From NCBI RefSeq assembly GCF_000308575.1, contig NZ_BAFZ01000051.1, positions 22,839 to 86,838 of the forward strand: 64,000 nucleotides of DNA, in the 5' to 3' direction. Shown piece by piece: positions 26,837 to 34,602 of the stretch. The notes under the pieces were generated by a model. It had not been told where the DNA came from, made no database searches, and was given only the letters and a program-made list of their open reading frames with translations. The position numbers and the translations under genes were made by a program. Numbering within the stretch: the stretch's first letter is position 1; each line of letters begins with the position of its first letter. Source of the stretch: Nocardia exalbida NBRC 100660. Its GTDB lineage: Bacteria; Actinomycetota; Actinomycetes; Mycobacteriales; Mycobacteriaceae.

Positions 26837-28516
26837 ATGGATACGTCGGCACCGGCCGAGACCGATACCGAGCGCCGAGGGCGCGAGTTCGATTTCGACT
26901 GGGTGGTGGTCGGCTCCGGTTTCGGCGGCAGCGTGGCAGCGCTACGCCTGGCCGAGAAGGGATACCGTGTCGCGGTCATCGAGCGCGGCCGTCGGTACGC
27001 TGACGCCGATCTCCCGACGTCAGCCTCCGACTGGCGGCGGTTCCTGTGGGCACCGGCCATCGGATTGCGCGGGATCATGCGCAACATCCTTCTGCCACAT
27101 GTGTTCAGCTCGAGTCAGACCGGCGTGGGCGGCGGCAGCCTGGTGTACGGGGGTGTGCTGTTTCGTGCTCAGCCCGGGTTCTTCGCAGACCCACAATGGC
27201 GGGACCTCGGAGACTGGGATCGCACCCTCGCACCCCACTACGCGACCGCCGAGCGCATGCTCGGCGTGCAGCAGACCCCCTGGGAGTCGGTGGCGATGGA
27301 CCTGACCCGTGCGGTAGCAGCGCGCTTCGCGAGCCCGGACAACTTCGCCCCCGCTCCCGTCGGGGTGTTTTTCGGCGAGCCCGGCAAGACTGTGCCCGAC
27401 CCGTACTTCGGCGGCGAAGGGCCCGCACGCACCGGGTGCACGCGATGCGGCGAGTGCATGATCGGGTGTCGCGTCGGTGCCGCCAATCGACTGACGAAGA
27501 ACTACTTGTGGTTCGCGGAAAAGCGCGGCGCGCAGATCATCGCCGAGCGAGAAGTCGTCGACGTCGCCCCGCTCGGGCCTGCCAGCAGTAGCGACGGTCG
27601 CGACGGGTACCGCATCACGACCCGTCGACCAGGAGTCGGGCCGCGTCGCAATCACCGCACACTCACCGCCCGCGGCATCGTTTTCGCGGCAGGGACAGTC
27701 GGGACCAACGAGCTGCTCGCGGACTGTAAACACCGCGGTTCGCTACCACGGATCAGCGACCGACTCGGCGAGTTGGTGCGCACCAACAGCGAAGCGGTCC
27801 TGACTGTTCTGCTACCCGAGGACATGCAGACCTGGCGCGATGTCACTGCCAGCAGTCGGGTCCTCATCGACGGGGACACCCAGATCGAGTTGCTCACCTA
27901 CGGGCGCAATGGCGACTTCATGCGACTGCTCTTCACCGTGCTGAGCGGGCACGGCGACGGCCGCCGCCGGGTCATCGAGTGGGCCGGCGAAGTGCTGAGC
28001 CACCCGAGACGATTCGCGGCGACACTGCGTCGCGGGTGGAGCCGACGCACGCTCATGATGCTCGTCATGCAGGCACGCGACAATGCGATCGCGTTCACCC
28101 CGGTCAGACGCCGCTTCGGTCGCGGCTACCGGCTCACCACGCGGATCGATGCGAAGCGGCCCGCGCCAACTCATCTCGCTATCGGTCACCAGGTGGCGGC
28201 CTGGCTCGCCGAACGGACCGGCGGCATCGCGCAAGCCAGTGTTTTCGAAGTTCTCGGCAACCGCCCTATGACTGCCCACGTGGTCGGTGGAGCCGTTATC
28301 GGGTCAACGGCCGAAACCGGCGTCGTCGACCCGCACATGACGGTATTCGGCTACCGGAACATGATCGTGTGCGATGCCGCCGCATTCCCCGCCAATCCCG
28401 GCGTGAACCCGGCGCTGACGATCACAGCCCTGGCCGAGCATGCCATGCGACATGTATCGCATGCGCCGACCGCGAACCAGCCACATTCTGATCAACCCTC
28501 GCGAATGGGACAATGA
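26837..28516 (+). CDS. GMC-family flavin oxidoreductase (cholesterol-oxidase-like)
   Basis: 559 residues from ATG 26837, preceded by AGGAGGAG. The FAD Rossmann motif VVVGSGFGGSVAALRLAEKGYRVAVIERG is at about residues 24-52. GVGGGSLVYGG marks the GMC signature region, and the C-terminal end GGAVIGSTAETGVVD...FPANPGVNPALTITALAEH is typical of the cholesterol oxidase / ChoD branch. A cysteine group C201-x2-C-x2-C-x3-C sits mid-protein; I recall similar cysteines in actinobacterial ChoD relatives. It probably oxidises an alcohol on a hydrophobic ring substrate with FAD. It is divergent from the operon and co-transcribed with tetR six bases downstream. Confidence 0.87.
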   Translation: MDTSAPAETDTERRGREFDFDWVVVGSGFGGSVAALRLAEKGYRVAVIERGRRYADADLPTSASDWRRFLWAPAIGLRGIMRNILLPHVFSSSQTGVGGGSLVYGGVLFRAQPGFFADPQWRDLGDWDRTLAPHYATAERMLGVQQTPWESVAMDLTRAVAARFASPDNFAPAPVGVFFGEPGKTVPDPYFGGEGPARTGCTRCGECMIGCRVGAANRLTKNYLWFAEKRGAQIIAEREVVDVAPLGPASSSDGRDGYRITTRRPGVGPRRNHRTLTARGIVFAAGTVGTNELLADCKHRGSLPRISDRLGELVRTNSEAVLTVLLPEDMQTWRDVTASSRVLIDGDTQIELLTYGRNGDFMRLLFTVLSGHGDGRRRVIEWAGEVLSHPRRFAATLRRGWSRRTLMMLVMQARDNAIAFTPVRRRFGRGYRLTTRIDAKRPAPTHLAIGHQVAAWLAERTGGIAQASVFEVLGNRPMTAHVVGGAVIGSTAETGVVDPHMTVFGYRNMIVCDAAAFPANPGVNPALTITALAEHAMRHVSHAPTANQPHSDQPSRMGQ

Positions 28517-28522
28517 CCGACT

Positions 28523-29221
28523 ATGGCCGAAGCACCGCACCCGAAGGGCTCCCCGTCGAACGGCATCGCCGAACGCTTGATCGATGCCGCGATCAGGCTC
28601 CTTGCGACCGAAGGTCCGTCGGCGATCAAAGCACGCACAGTGGCCACTGAGGCCGGCATGTCGAGCATGGTCGTCTACAACTACTTCGGCGGGGTACCCG
28701 AGTTGGTGAAAGCCGTCACCGACCACGGGTTCGACCAGCTCGGTACCGCCTTCGCCGAACTGCCCAGCACCGACGACCCCGTCGCCGACCTCTTCGCGAT
28801 GGCGCTCATCACTGTCACCTACGCCCGCGCCAACCCACACCTCTACGACGCGATGTTCGGTCTGTCCACTCGATCGACCTACCGCCCCGCCTCCGACAAA
28901 GACGTACGCCTGGCAGGCCACTCTCCAGCCTTTCGATCGGCATACGCCCACATCACCGACGCCTGCACCCGGCTGATCGGTTCAGAGCGCGTCGCAGCGA
29001 CCGATCCCAAGGCCGTAGCGGGCGCACTGTGGAGCTACGTCCACGGCTACATCATGTTGGAGCTGGCCAATCATTTCGACGAGTTCGATGACCCGGTCGG
29101 CCAGATTCTCGTGCCGATGGGCGTCACCTTCTGCGTCGGCCTCGGCGACGAGCCCGAGGCCGCGACAGCCTCTCACCAGATCGCGCTCACCCGGTCACGG
29201 ACTACCTCGCCAGGCTCCTGA
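28523..29221 (+). CDS. TetR family regulator of the catabolic block
   Basis: 232 residues. The helix-turn-helix KARTVATEAGMSSMVVYNYFGGVPELVKAV lies at about residues 34-63. The C-terminal domain contains the TetR_C-type region ATDPKAVAGALWSYVHGYIMLELANHF. It starts six bases after the GMC gene, so both share the divergent promoter. The operator GATAAC-N3-GTTATC occurs in that promoter and in the one before the quinone-oxidoreductase gene, both within 1.8 kb. This TetR is therefore the best candidate for controlling the whole block. Confidence 0.85.
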   Translation: MAEAPHPKGSPSNGIAERLIDAAIRLLATEGPSAIKARTVATEAGMSSMVVYNYFGGVPELVKAVTDHGFDQLGTAFAELPSTDDPVADLFAMALITVTYARANPHLYDAMFGLSTRSTYRPASDKDVRLAGHSPAFRSAYAHITDACTRLIGSERVAATDPKAVAGALWSYVHGYIMLELANHFDEFDDPVGQILVPMGVTFCVGLGDEPEAATASHQIALTRSRTTSPGS

Positions 29222-29233
29222 ATCGGCCGCCGC

Positions 29234-30088
29234 TCATCTCTGCCGCCGAGGCTCGCGCGCGGCAATCTCCCGTTCGACCCGGGGCGCCCAGGTCGACGCG
29301 AAACGGCGCGCCCACAACCACCCAGCAGGTGAGGCAAGCGCGGCCTTCCCCCACCCGACCACACCGACCGCGCGCGGCACGTACACACGTGGACGCCGCA
29401 TAGACAGGCCATCGACAATGGCGACCGCGGCCTTATCGACACTCGTCGTGACATTGCCCGGATACGGCAGCCTGCGTCGCATCGCCGGAAACGACGGAAT
29501 ATCGCTGTCGATACTCCGCACAAGATCCGTTTCGATCCACGAGGGATGCACCAAACCGACCGAAATTCCGAGGTGAGCGACTTCTTGCCGATACGCGAGG
29601 GCGAGCATCTCCACACCGGCCTTGCTGGCCGAGTACGCCGACATCGACGGCAACGCCAGAAAGGACAGCGCGGATGCCACAACGCTCACGTGCCCGCCTG
29701 ACCTCGCAAGATGCGGTGTTGCGAGCTTCAGCGTCCTGAACGTGCCGGTCAGATTCACGTCCAGCACTCGCGCGAACGCCGCATCCTCGGTCTGGCGTAC
29801 AGTGCCGTAATCGACGATTCCCGCATTCGCGACGACCAGGTCGATCCCACCGAGGGACTCGGCGGCACCGTCGATTGCCCGCCGCAGCTCATTCCCGTCG
29901 CACACGTCAGCAGCAAACCATCGGCCATCGATGTCGTCGGCCAGGGTCGCGAGTTGGTCGGGCTCGAGGCCGAGTACCGCGACTCGCGCGCCACGCGAGG
30001 CCGCGATGCGTGCCACATGCTCGCCGATCCCTCTTGCCGCACCAGTTACCACCAGCCGCTTGTTCGTCAGATCCTGCTTCACACCCAC
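29234..30088 (-). CDS. SDR family oxidoreductase
   Basis: 284 residues from GTG 30088; GTG 30082 is an alternative, and neither has a clear ribosome site, so the mRNA may be nearly leaderless. The motifs are TGAARGIG, VANAG and S...YSASK. The C-terminal extension after residue 200 (RRRLPYPGNVTTSVDKAAVAIVDGLSMRRPRVYVPR) is typical of mycobacterial-type SDRs often linked to steroid or lipid metabolism. The start lies right beside operator copy 2. The gene converges with tetR. Confidence 0.87.
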   Translation of the reverse strand: MGVKQDLTNKRLVVTGAARGIGEHVARIAASRGARVAVLGLEPDQLATLADDIDGRWFAADVCDGNELRRAIDGAAESLGGIDLVVANAGIVDYGTVRQTEDAAFARVLDVNLTGTFRTLKLATPHLARSGGHVSVVASALSFLALPSMSAYSASKAGVEMLALAYRQEVAHLGISVGLVHPSWIETDLVRSIDSDIPSFPAMRRRLPYPGNVTTSVDKAAVAIVDGLSMRRPRVYVPRAVGVVGWGKAALASPAGWLWARRFASTWAPRVEREIAAREPRRQR

Positions 30089-30089
30089 A

Positions 30090-30106
30090 CGATAACTTCG
30101 TTATCA
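30090..30106. promoter_or_regulatory. Palindromic operator (copy 2) in divergent promoter
   Basis: CGATAACTTCGTTATCA: the core GATAAC/GTTATC arms and spacing are identical to 26788-26804, with the centre inverted (TTC for GAA). It sits between an SDR gene and the quinone-oxidoreductase-like gene, immediately at the SDR start. Confidence 0.7.
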
Positions 30107-30144
30107 TGTGGGTGGCAACATCCTCAACAGTCAGGAGACCACCA

Positions 30145-31149
30145 ATGAAGGCATTCGCGGTGACTGAATACGGACCCGATGGGCTGAAATCCGTCGATGT
30201 GGCGGTCCCTGCAGTCGGAGCCGACGACGTTCTCATCGACGTACGGGCGGCGAGCATCAACCCGCTCGACAAGATGGTCCGCAACGGGGAGTTCAAACAG
30301 CTCCTCAGGTACAAGACACCATTCGTTCTCGGTCACGACGTTGCCGGTGTTGTCACCGCCCTCGGATCTGCGGTCCGCGACTTCAGTATCGGTGACGCGG
30401 TCTATGCCCGACCCCGCGACCTGCGCATCGGCACCTTCGCAGAGTTCATCGCCGTCAACCAAGCTGACGTAGCCCACAAACCCGTTTCGCTCTCCTTCGC
30501 CGAGGCAGGCGCGGTTCCGCTCGTCGCACTGGCCGCGTGGCAGGCACTTGTCGACGTCGCCGACGTCAAGCCAGGACAGCGGGTCCTCGTACACGCCGGC
30601 GCAGGCGGTCTCGGCTCGACGGTCATCCAGGTCGCGAAGCACCTCGGCGCGTACGTGGCAACGACCGCGAGCACTGCAGACATCGACCGGGTCCGCGACC
30701 TGGGCGCAGACGAGGTGGTCGACTACACCAGCCAAGACTTCACCGACGTGATCGCCGGATACGACGTCGTCCTCGATTCCCTCGGCGGCACCAACCTCGA
30801 GAAGTCCTTGACCGTTCTCAAACCCGGTGGCCTTGCGATCAGTGTCGTCGGCCCGCCCGACCCTGACTTCGCTTCGCAGTTGGGCAAGAAATTGCTTCGC
30901 CCCATCATGAGCATCTTGAGCCGCAAGATCCGAGCGCAGGCCAAAAATCTCGGCGTTCGTTACGCGTTCTTCTTCATGAGAGCCGACGGCGCCCAGCTAG
31001 AACACCTCACGTCCCTGTACGACAGCGGCGAGCTGAGGCCCGTTCTCGATCGCACCTTCCCGTTCGAGTCGACACTTGACGCCATGGCCTACGTTGAGCA
31101 AGGCAAAGCCAAGGGCAAGATCGTCATTACCCAGGACGGTGCGGCATAG
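30145..31149 (+). CDS. NADP-dependent quinone-oxidoreductase-like MDR enzyme
   Basis: 334 residues from ATG 30145 with CAGGAG upstream. This is a zinc-free medium-chain reductase: GHDVAGVV at about residue 68, substrate-domain turn NPLDKMVRNGEF, and cofactor motif LVHAGAGGLGSTVIQVAKHLGAYV near residue 154. A later segment, VLDSLGGTNLEKSLTVLKPGG, confirms the family. It reduces an activated double bond or quinone using NADPH. It is divergent from the SDR gene with the shared operator between them, and it closes the catabolic block. Confidence 0.88.
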   Translation: MKAFAVTEYGPDGLKSVDVAVPAVGADDVLIDVRAASINPLDKMVRNGEFKQLLRYKTPFVLGHDVAGVVTALGSAVRDFSIGDAVYARPRDLRIGTFAEFIAVNQADVAHKPVSLSFAEAGAVPLVALAAWQALVDVADVKPGQRVLVHAGAGGLGSTVIQVAKHLGAYVATTASTADIDRVRDLGADEVVDYTSQDFTDVIAGYDVVLDSLGGTNLEKSLTVLKPGGLAISVVGPPDPDFASQLGKKLLRPIMSILSRKIRAQAKNLGVRYAFFFMRADGAQLEHLTSLYDSGELRPVLDRTFPFESTLDAMAYVEQGKAKGKIVITQDGAA

Positions 31150-31387
31150 CACCTCAGGACTTGTCGGCCGACCACCAGCAATCGCAATACTGACCGGCGG
31201 CAGATGCCGCAAACTTTCGATGACTATTCGACCGACGGGCGACAGACCGCAACCGAATACCTCTGTCTGTCCGACTCGAGTGAGCGTAGCGACACCCCGC
31301 CCGCTTAGGTTTGCCCGAGGCGGGCATCAAACCCCTTCCCATCACCTTCGGCGCCGCCACAAACACGCCACGCTGTCGACGATCCTG

Positions 31388-31622
31388 CCCGGCTACAGCG
31401 GGAAATTGGATTCGGTCACCAACTGCCCATCTGAATTCGCAGGTCGTCCGCGATCCCATCTCGATGTGTCCCGCCGTAAACACATCGAGATGGGAACAAA
31501 ACCAGGCCGTACCGGCGGAACTGCACCGTCAGATCGGATAGGAATCCGCGATGACCAGCCGTTTTCCAGTTGCCCATGTTTTGCGTGCCCTGCCGATGAA
31601 ACGAACCTGCGACGGACGACCG
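31388..31622 (+). repeat. Island hairpin repeat, copy 3
   Basis: Same block order as 20410-20642. The hairpin (left arm 31454-31469, loop CCCGCCGTAA, right arm 31480-31495) is a perfect 16-bp stem. Its arm sequence differs from copy 2 (CATCTCGATGTG versus CATGTTCGATGTG) with matching changes on the other side. The distal block TTTTCCAGTTGCCCATG ... CCTGCCGAT ... ACCTGCGAC follows at 31558-31612. It lies just outside the other end of the catabolic block. Confidence 0.75.
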
Positions 31623-31733
31623 CCAGGCCGTTCAACTGATTGGAAGGTCGGCCCGGACACTTTGGTGTATTCCTGGTTACATACCGAGAAAGAAACAGGT
31701 CAAGCCCGATTAGCGCACTTGACCTGCTGTTTC

Positions 31734-31822
31734 TGCTCCCCCATCTGGACTCGAACCAGAAACCTGCCGATTGACGTTCGGCTGGCCGTCGAAAGCTGGG
31801 GCCAATCTGGGGCCACACGCTA
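31734..31822 (-). pseudogene. Integrase C-terminal remnant joined to a foreign tRNA 3' end
   Basis: On the minus strand 31822-31790 reads CGPRLAPAF, nearly identical in DNA to the end of the island integrase (SGPRLAPTL). It continues into a T-arm (CTGGTTCGAGTCCAG) and a GGGGGAG acceptor-like strand at 31776-31734. This is not tRNA-Pro. It looks like the junction of a third, related element that once used a different tRNA. The rest of that element is gone. Confidence 0.5.
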
Positions 31823-31910
31823 TGCGCGGCCGAGAACGACCAGCACGTTTCGAATGTTGCCGCATGCTCGAATACCGGGTTTGACGTGTGCAAATGACAT
31901 TAGCCCAGAG

Positions 31911-31954
31911 CTGGGGGTCAAGTGGTCGCAGGTTCAAATCCTGTCAGCCCGACA
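31911..31954 (+). repeat. attR: second copy of the tRNA-Pro 3' end
   Basis: Exactly identical over 44 bp to 8205-8248 in the tRNA-Pro gene. Only the tRNA 3' half is present, so it encodes no tRNA. It marks the right end of the island. Confidence 0.9.
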
Positions 31955-31957
31955 TAG

Positions 31958-31992
31958 AAATCCCCTCCGACCTGTATCGGAGGGGATTTTTT
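31958..31992. terminator. Terminator, second copy
   Basis: Same stem as 8254-8288 with loop CCTGTA instead of CCTGCA, flanked by A and T runs. Confidence 0.8.
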
Positions 31993-31993
31993 C

Positions 31994-32073
31994 TTACGGT
32001 ACCGCCCGCAGAGTTGGGGCCAATCCAGGGCCAGACTTGCCCCGCAGGTGCCGCGACAGCTGATTGCCGTCCT
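31994..32073 (-). pseudogene. Integrase 3' end of a second, tandem element
   Basis: The 80 bp from 31994 match the last 80 bp of the intact integrase reading frame at 8291-8370 with two or three changes, then the match stops abruptly. A single integration would leave only the tRNA piece here, so this is the remnant of another related integrase. Confidence 0.8.
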
Positions 32074-32075
32074 AG

Positions 32076-32285
32076 GAAATCGAAGCCGCCGAGCTCGCCG
32101 GAGCGCTGCTCATACCAGTTGAGCAGGCCCGACGATCTGCGATGTACGGTCACGACCCGTCTGCAGTGGCTGCACGATTCAAGGTAATCATCGAGATGGC
32201 GACATGGCGCATGCGGATGTCAGGTGGCGCGAGGATCGCCCAGCGATTCCACGCGAAGCGCCAAGCCAGGGCAGCCGGCAGCTAG
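32076..32285 (+). pseudogene. ImmA/IrrE metallopeptidase, C-terminal fragment
   Basis: The plus strand encodes about 69 residues (EIEAAELAGALLIPVEQA, SAMYGHDPSAVAARFKV, EMATWRMRMSGGARIAQR) ending at TAG 32283. This is the characteristic tail of ImmA/IrrE-type peptidases, where AAELAGALLIP follows the metal site. The HExxH part is missing. Such peptidases regulate integrative elements by cleaving repressors. It abuts the integrase remnant directly, so one deletion removed everything between the two in the second element. Confidence 0.75.
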
Positions 32286-32466
32286 CTACCAGGGCACCTG
32301 AGGAAGGTGACCGAGCGCGCTGAAACCCGGCACGGCGGACCGTTCGGAAAACGGTGAGCGCGCGCGGCGTGGACCCGATCTTCGTGCTCACCGCACCGAT
32401 TCCGGCCACCAAGTGGGCGTTGGAGAAAAGCGGTCTCACACTGACGAGCACTCGTACACTTCGTTG

Positions 32467-33543
32467 GTGATTTCCGACGTACCGGCTGAACACCCTGCCG
32501 GGTACGACTTCGACTTCGACTACAGCTACTGGTTCGACTGCGAGTGTGGACGGCGCGTTCAGGTGTCGGCCACTGCGTATGATTTGCAGTGCAAAGGTGA
32601 CGAACAGTACCCATTGTGCGACTGCGGTAGGACCATCGATATTGCCGAGGCGCATCCAGCCCTTCGCGACCTTGGCGACATCGATTGCCAGGATGTACAG
32701 GTCGACCAACATCTAGCGAAGACCTCGCTGGCTCTTCATCTGGGAACCTACGCCGCGGCGATCGAGAACATGCTCCGGCGCATGCGCGATCAGGACTCTC
32801 CAAGCCACCAGTACTGGCTTCATCAGGTGCAGATCCGACTTCAGCATGCAGATCTGGCACAAGGTATCCACAGCGAATTTTCCGGATGGTTTGGAGATGT
32901 GCCGATGACGGCGCTTGCCGATCTCGACGCGCGGGCGGCCCGCTACGTCAACGTCCACGAAGCTCCGGGGTCGATTTCGCTCGCCGTTAACCCGCAGGTG
33001 ATCATTCGAGTGCGGACGATCCCGCTGTCGATGACGACTGCAGTGCTGCCTGCCACCGAAGCGGGCGAGCAGGCCGTCGAGCACACCGACGCTGATCTCG
33101 CTGCTGCACAACAGCTTCGACCTGATACCACCGGAATCCCGGAAGATCAGGTCTTCGAATCAGAGTTGGACATCTTTTGCGCGGAGGTGAGGGGCTGCGC
33201 TGTCAGTGACAAGGCGAAGGAGTTCACCGAGCAGTTCGCGCCGCAGTTCAGGAAGTATCACGATCGGCAACGTGAGGTCTGGTCGAACCTGCGAACCACG
33301 CTCACCGACGTATATCTGGCCGGCGTAACTCCACAGCAGTGTGATCGACTGCTCAGCGTCATTCCCGCCGATGTCGAGCCCGAACAGTTTCACCGACGGT
33401 TACGTGAACTGGCTGGCCGGCTTCGTGGCGAACGCTCGAACCAACGAGCTACTCCGGACTCTCGAAGCCGGATGATGTGGGTGCCAGCTAGACCAGAAAT
33501 GAGGTTGCGGTCTCGTCGTAGCCCCTCGGGGCGATCGCAGTAA
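32467..33543 (+). CDS. Uncharacterised protein with CxC/CxC pairs near the N-terminus
   Basis: 358 residues from GTG 32467 (VISDVPAEHP); an ATG at 32413 would add 18. FDCECGRRVQV and YPLCDCGRTIDI near residues 25-60 give two CxC pairs that could bind zinc as a ribbon. The rest is helical and acidic without a family I recognise. The last 30 residues become basic and low-complexity, and coding signal continues in another frame to 33757, so a frameshift near 33500 is possible. It lies just outside the island. Confidence 0.5.
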   Translation: MISDVPAEHPAGYDFDFDYSYWFDCECGRRVQVSATAYDLQCKGDEQYPLCDCGRTIDIAEAHPALRDLGDIDCQDVQVDQHLAKTSLALHLGTYAAAIENMLRRMRDQDSPSHQYWLHQVQIRLQHADLAQGIHSEFSGWFGDVPMTALADLDARAARYVNVHEAPGSISLAVNPQVIIRVRTIPLSMTTAVLPATEAGEQAVEHTDADLAAAQQLRPDTTGIPEDQVFESELDIFCAEVRGCAVSDKAKEFTEQFAPQFRKYHDRQREVWSNLRTTLTDVYLAGVTPQQCDRLLSVIPADVEPEQFHRRLRELAGRLRGERSNQRATPDSRSRMMWVPARPEMRLRSRRSPSGRSQ

Positions 33544-33757
33544 CGCCGGTTGGCAGTTCCACGCACCAGTCGATCTCATGTTCTCCGCGTATGAGGAGCT
33601 AGCAGATCGGGTTTTGCGTTGGACCTTCGCCAATCGGGATTGGATGGCACTACGTCGGCACTGCGGCGTCGCCGTTGGCACCAGCATCCGGGAGTCGCCG
33701 ACAATGCATCTGGTTCGGTCCAGGAGTGATGCGAGCGGAGTTCGCGTCGGCAGCTGA
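33504..33757 (+). pseudogene. Coding-like remnant before the IclR gene
   Basis: A plus-strand frame (NAGWQFHAPVDLMFSAYEELAD, LRWTFANRDWMALRRH) ends at TGA 33755 and has clear coding texture, but no start. It may be the frameshifted tail of the preceding gene or a separate fragment. Confidence 0.35.
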
Positions 33758-33802
33758 CGGGCCGACTCGACAGCTGTGCCCCTGGTTGGCAAGAATAGGC
33801 GC

Positions 33803-34588
33803 ATGAGTCCCGTTCATCGGGCCGAAGGGGAGATCTCCGCGATCGGCCGCACCACCGAGATCCTGAAGACGTTTCGGGAAAGCTCAGGGGTCCTCAGCGC
33901 TGCGGCACTCGTACGCCGCACGGGAATGGCGAAGACGACGGTGCACCGGATGCTCGACGACCTCGTGCGTGTGGGACTGCTCGAACGCGACGGCAAGGAC
34001 TACCGTCTAGGCCTACTGTTGTTCGAGCTCGGTGAATCGGTCCCCCGCCAGCGGGGCCTGCGGGAGGCGGCACGACGCCATCTGTCGGCGTTGCGGGAGG
34101 CAACCCGGCACAACGTCGGGCTCTGTGTGCTCGACGGGTTCGACGTCGTATACCTCGACGTGTTCCGCGACGATGATGGTCCGCGACTGCCGCAGCAGAT
34201 CGGCGGCCGCTGGCCAGCACACGCGAGCTGCTCTGGGAAGGCGATCCTGGCGTACTCCGACCGCACTGCGACGCCTCGGCCCGACACGCTGAAGCCCTGC
34301 ACCGAACACACCATCACCGATCCCGACGAACTGGAGCGCGAACTGGATCAGGTCCGCCGACGCGGCCTCGCCTTCGACCGCCAGGAGGCAATCCGGGGCA
34401 TCGTCGGCGTCGCCGCACCGATCTTCGGGCCCGGTGGTGTCGTTCTCGGAGCGGTCTCCTCCTCGGGGATGGTCGGCCGGATCAACCTGACCCGTATCGA
34501 CGCGGCAGTCCGCACCACTGCGGTGTCGATCTCCAAAGATCTGTCCCGGGCGCAGTCGGTCGTCCGTCCGGTACTACAACGCCACTGA
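33803..34588 (+). CDS. IclR family transcriptional regulator
   Basis: 261 residues from ATG 33803. The winged helix (EILKTFRESSGVLSAAALVRRTGMAKTTVHRMLDDLVRVGLLERDGKDYRLG) occupies about residues 14-66 and the IclR effector domain follows, with CSGKAILAY and RGLAFDRQEAIRGIVGVAAPIF. It converges on the minus-strand sugar-acid-type operon with a 14-base gap between stops. IclR proteins commonly regulate adjacent catabolic operons in response to the substrate, so this one probably controls 34603-42657. Confidence 0.9.
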   Translation: MSPVHRAEGEISAIGRTTEILKTFRESSGVLSAAALVRRTGMAKTTVHRMLDDLVRVGLLERDGKDYRLGLLLFELGESVPRQRGLREAARRHLSALREATRHNVGLCVLDGFDVVYLDVFRDDDGPRLPQQIGGRWPAHASCSGKAILAYSDRTATPRPDTLKPCTEHTITDPDELERELDQVRRRGLAFDRQEAIRGIVGVAAPIFGPGGVVLGAVSSSGMVGRINLTRIDAAVRTTAVSISKDLSRAQSVVRPVLQRH

Positions 34589-34602
34589 AGCTGCACCTAT
34601 GG

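Noticed and set aside
24913..27087. Apparent 724-residue minus-strand protein covering crotonase and SDR regions
   Set aside because: Only the crotonase part has family character; the upstream half is the wrong frame of the SDR gene.
26788..30106. Resemblance of the operator to loxP arms
   Set aside because: Only the ATAACTTCG portion is shared; no 13-8-13 arrangement exists, and two divergent promoters with a TetR gene explain the sites better.
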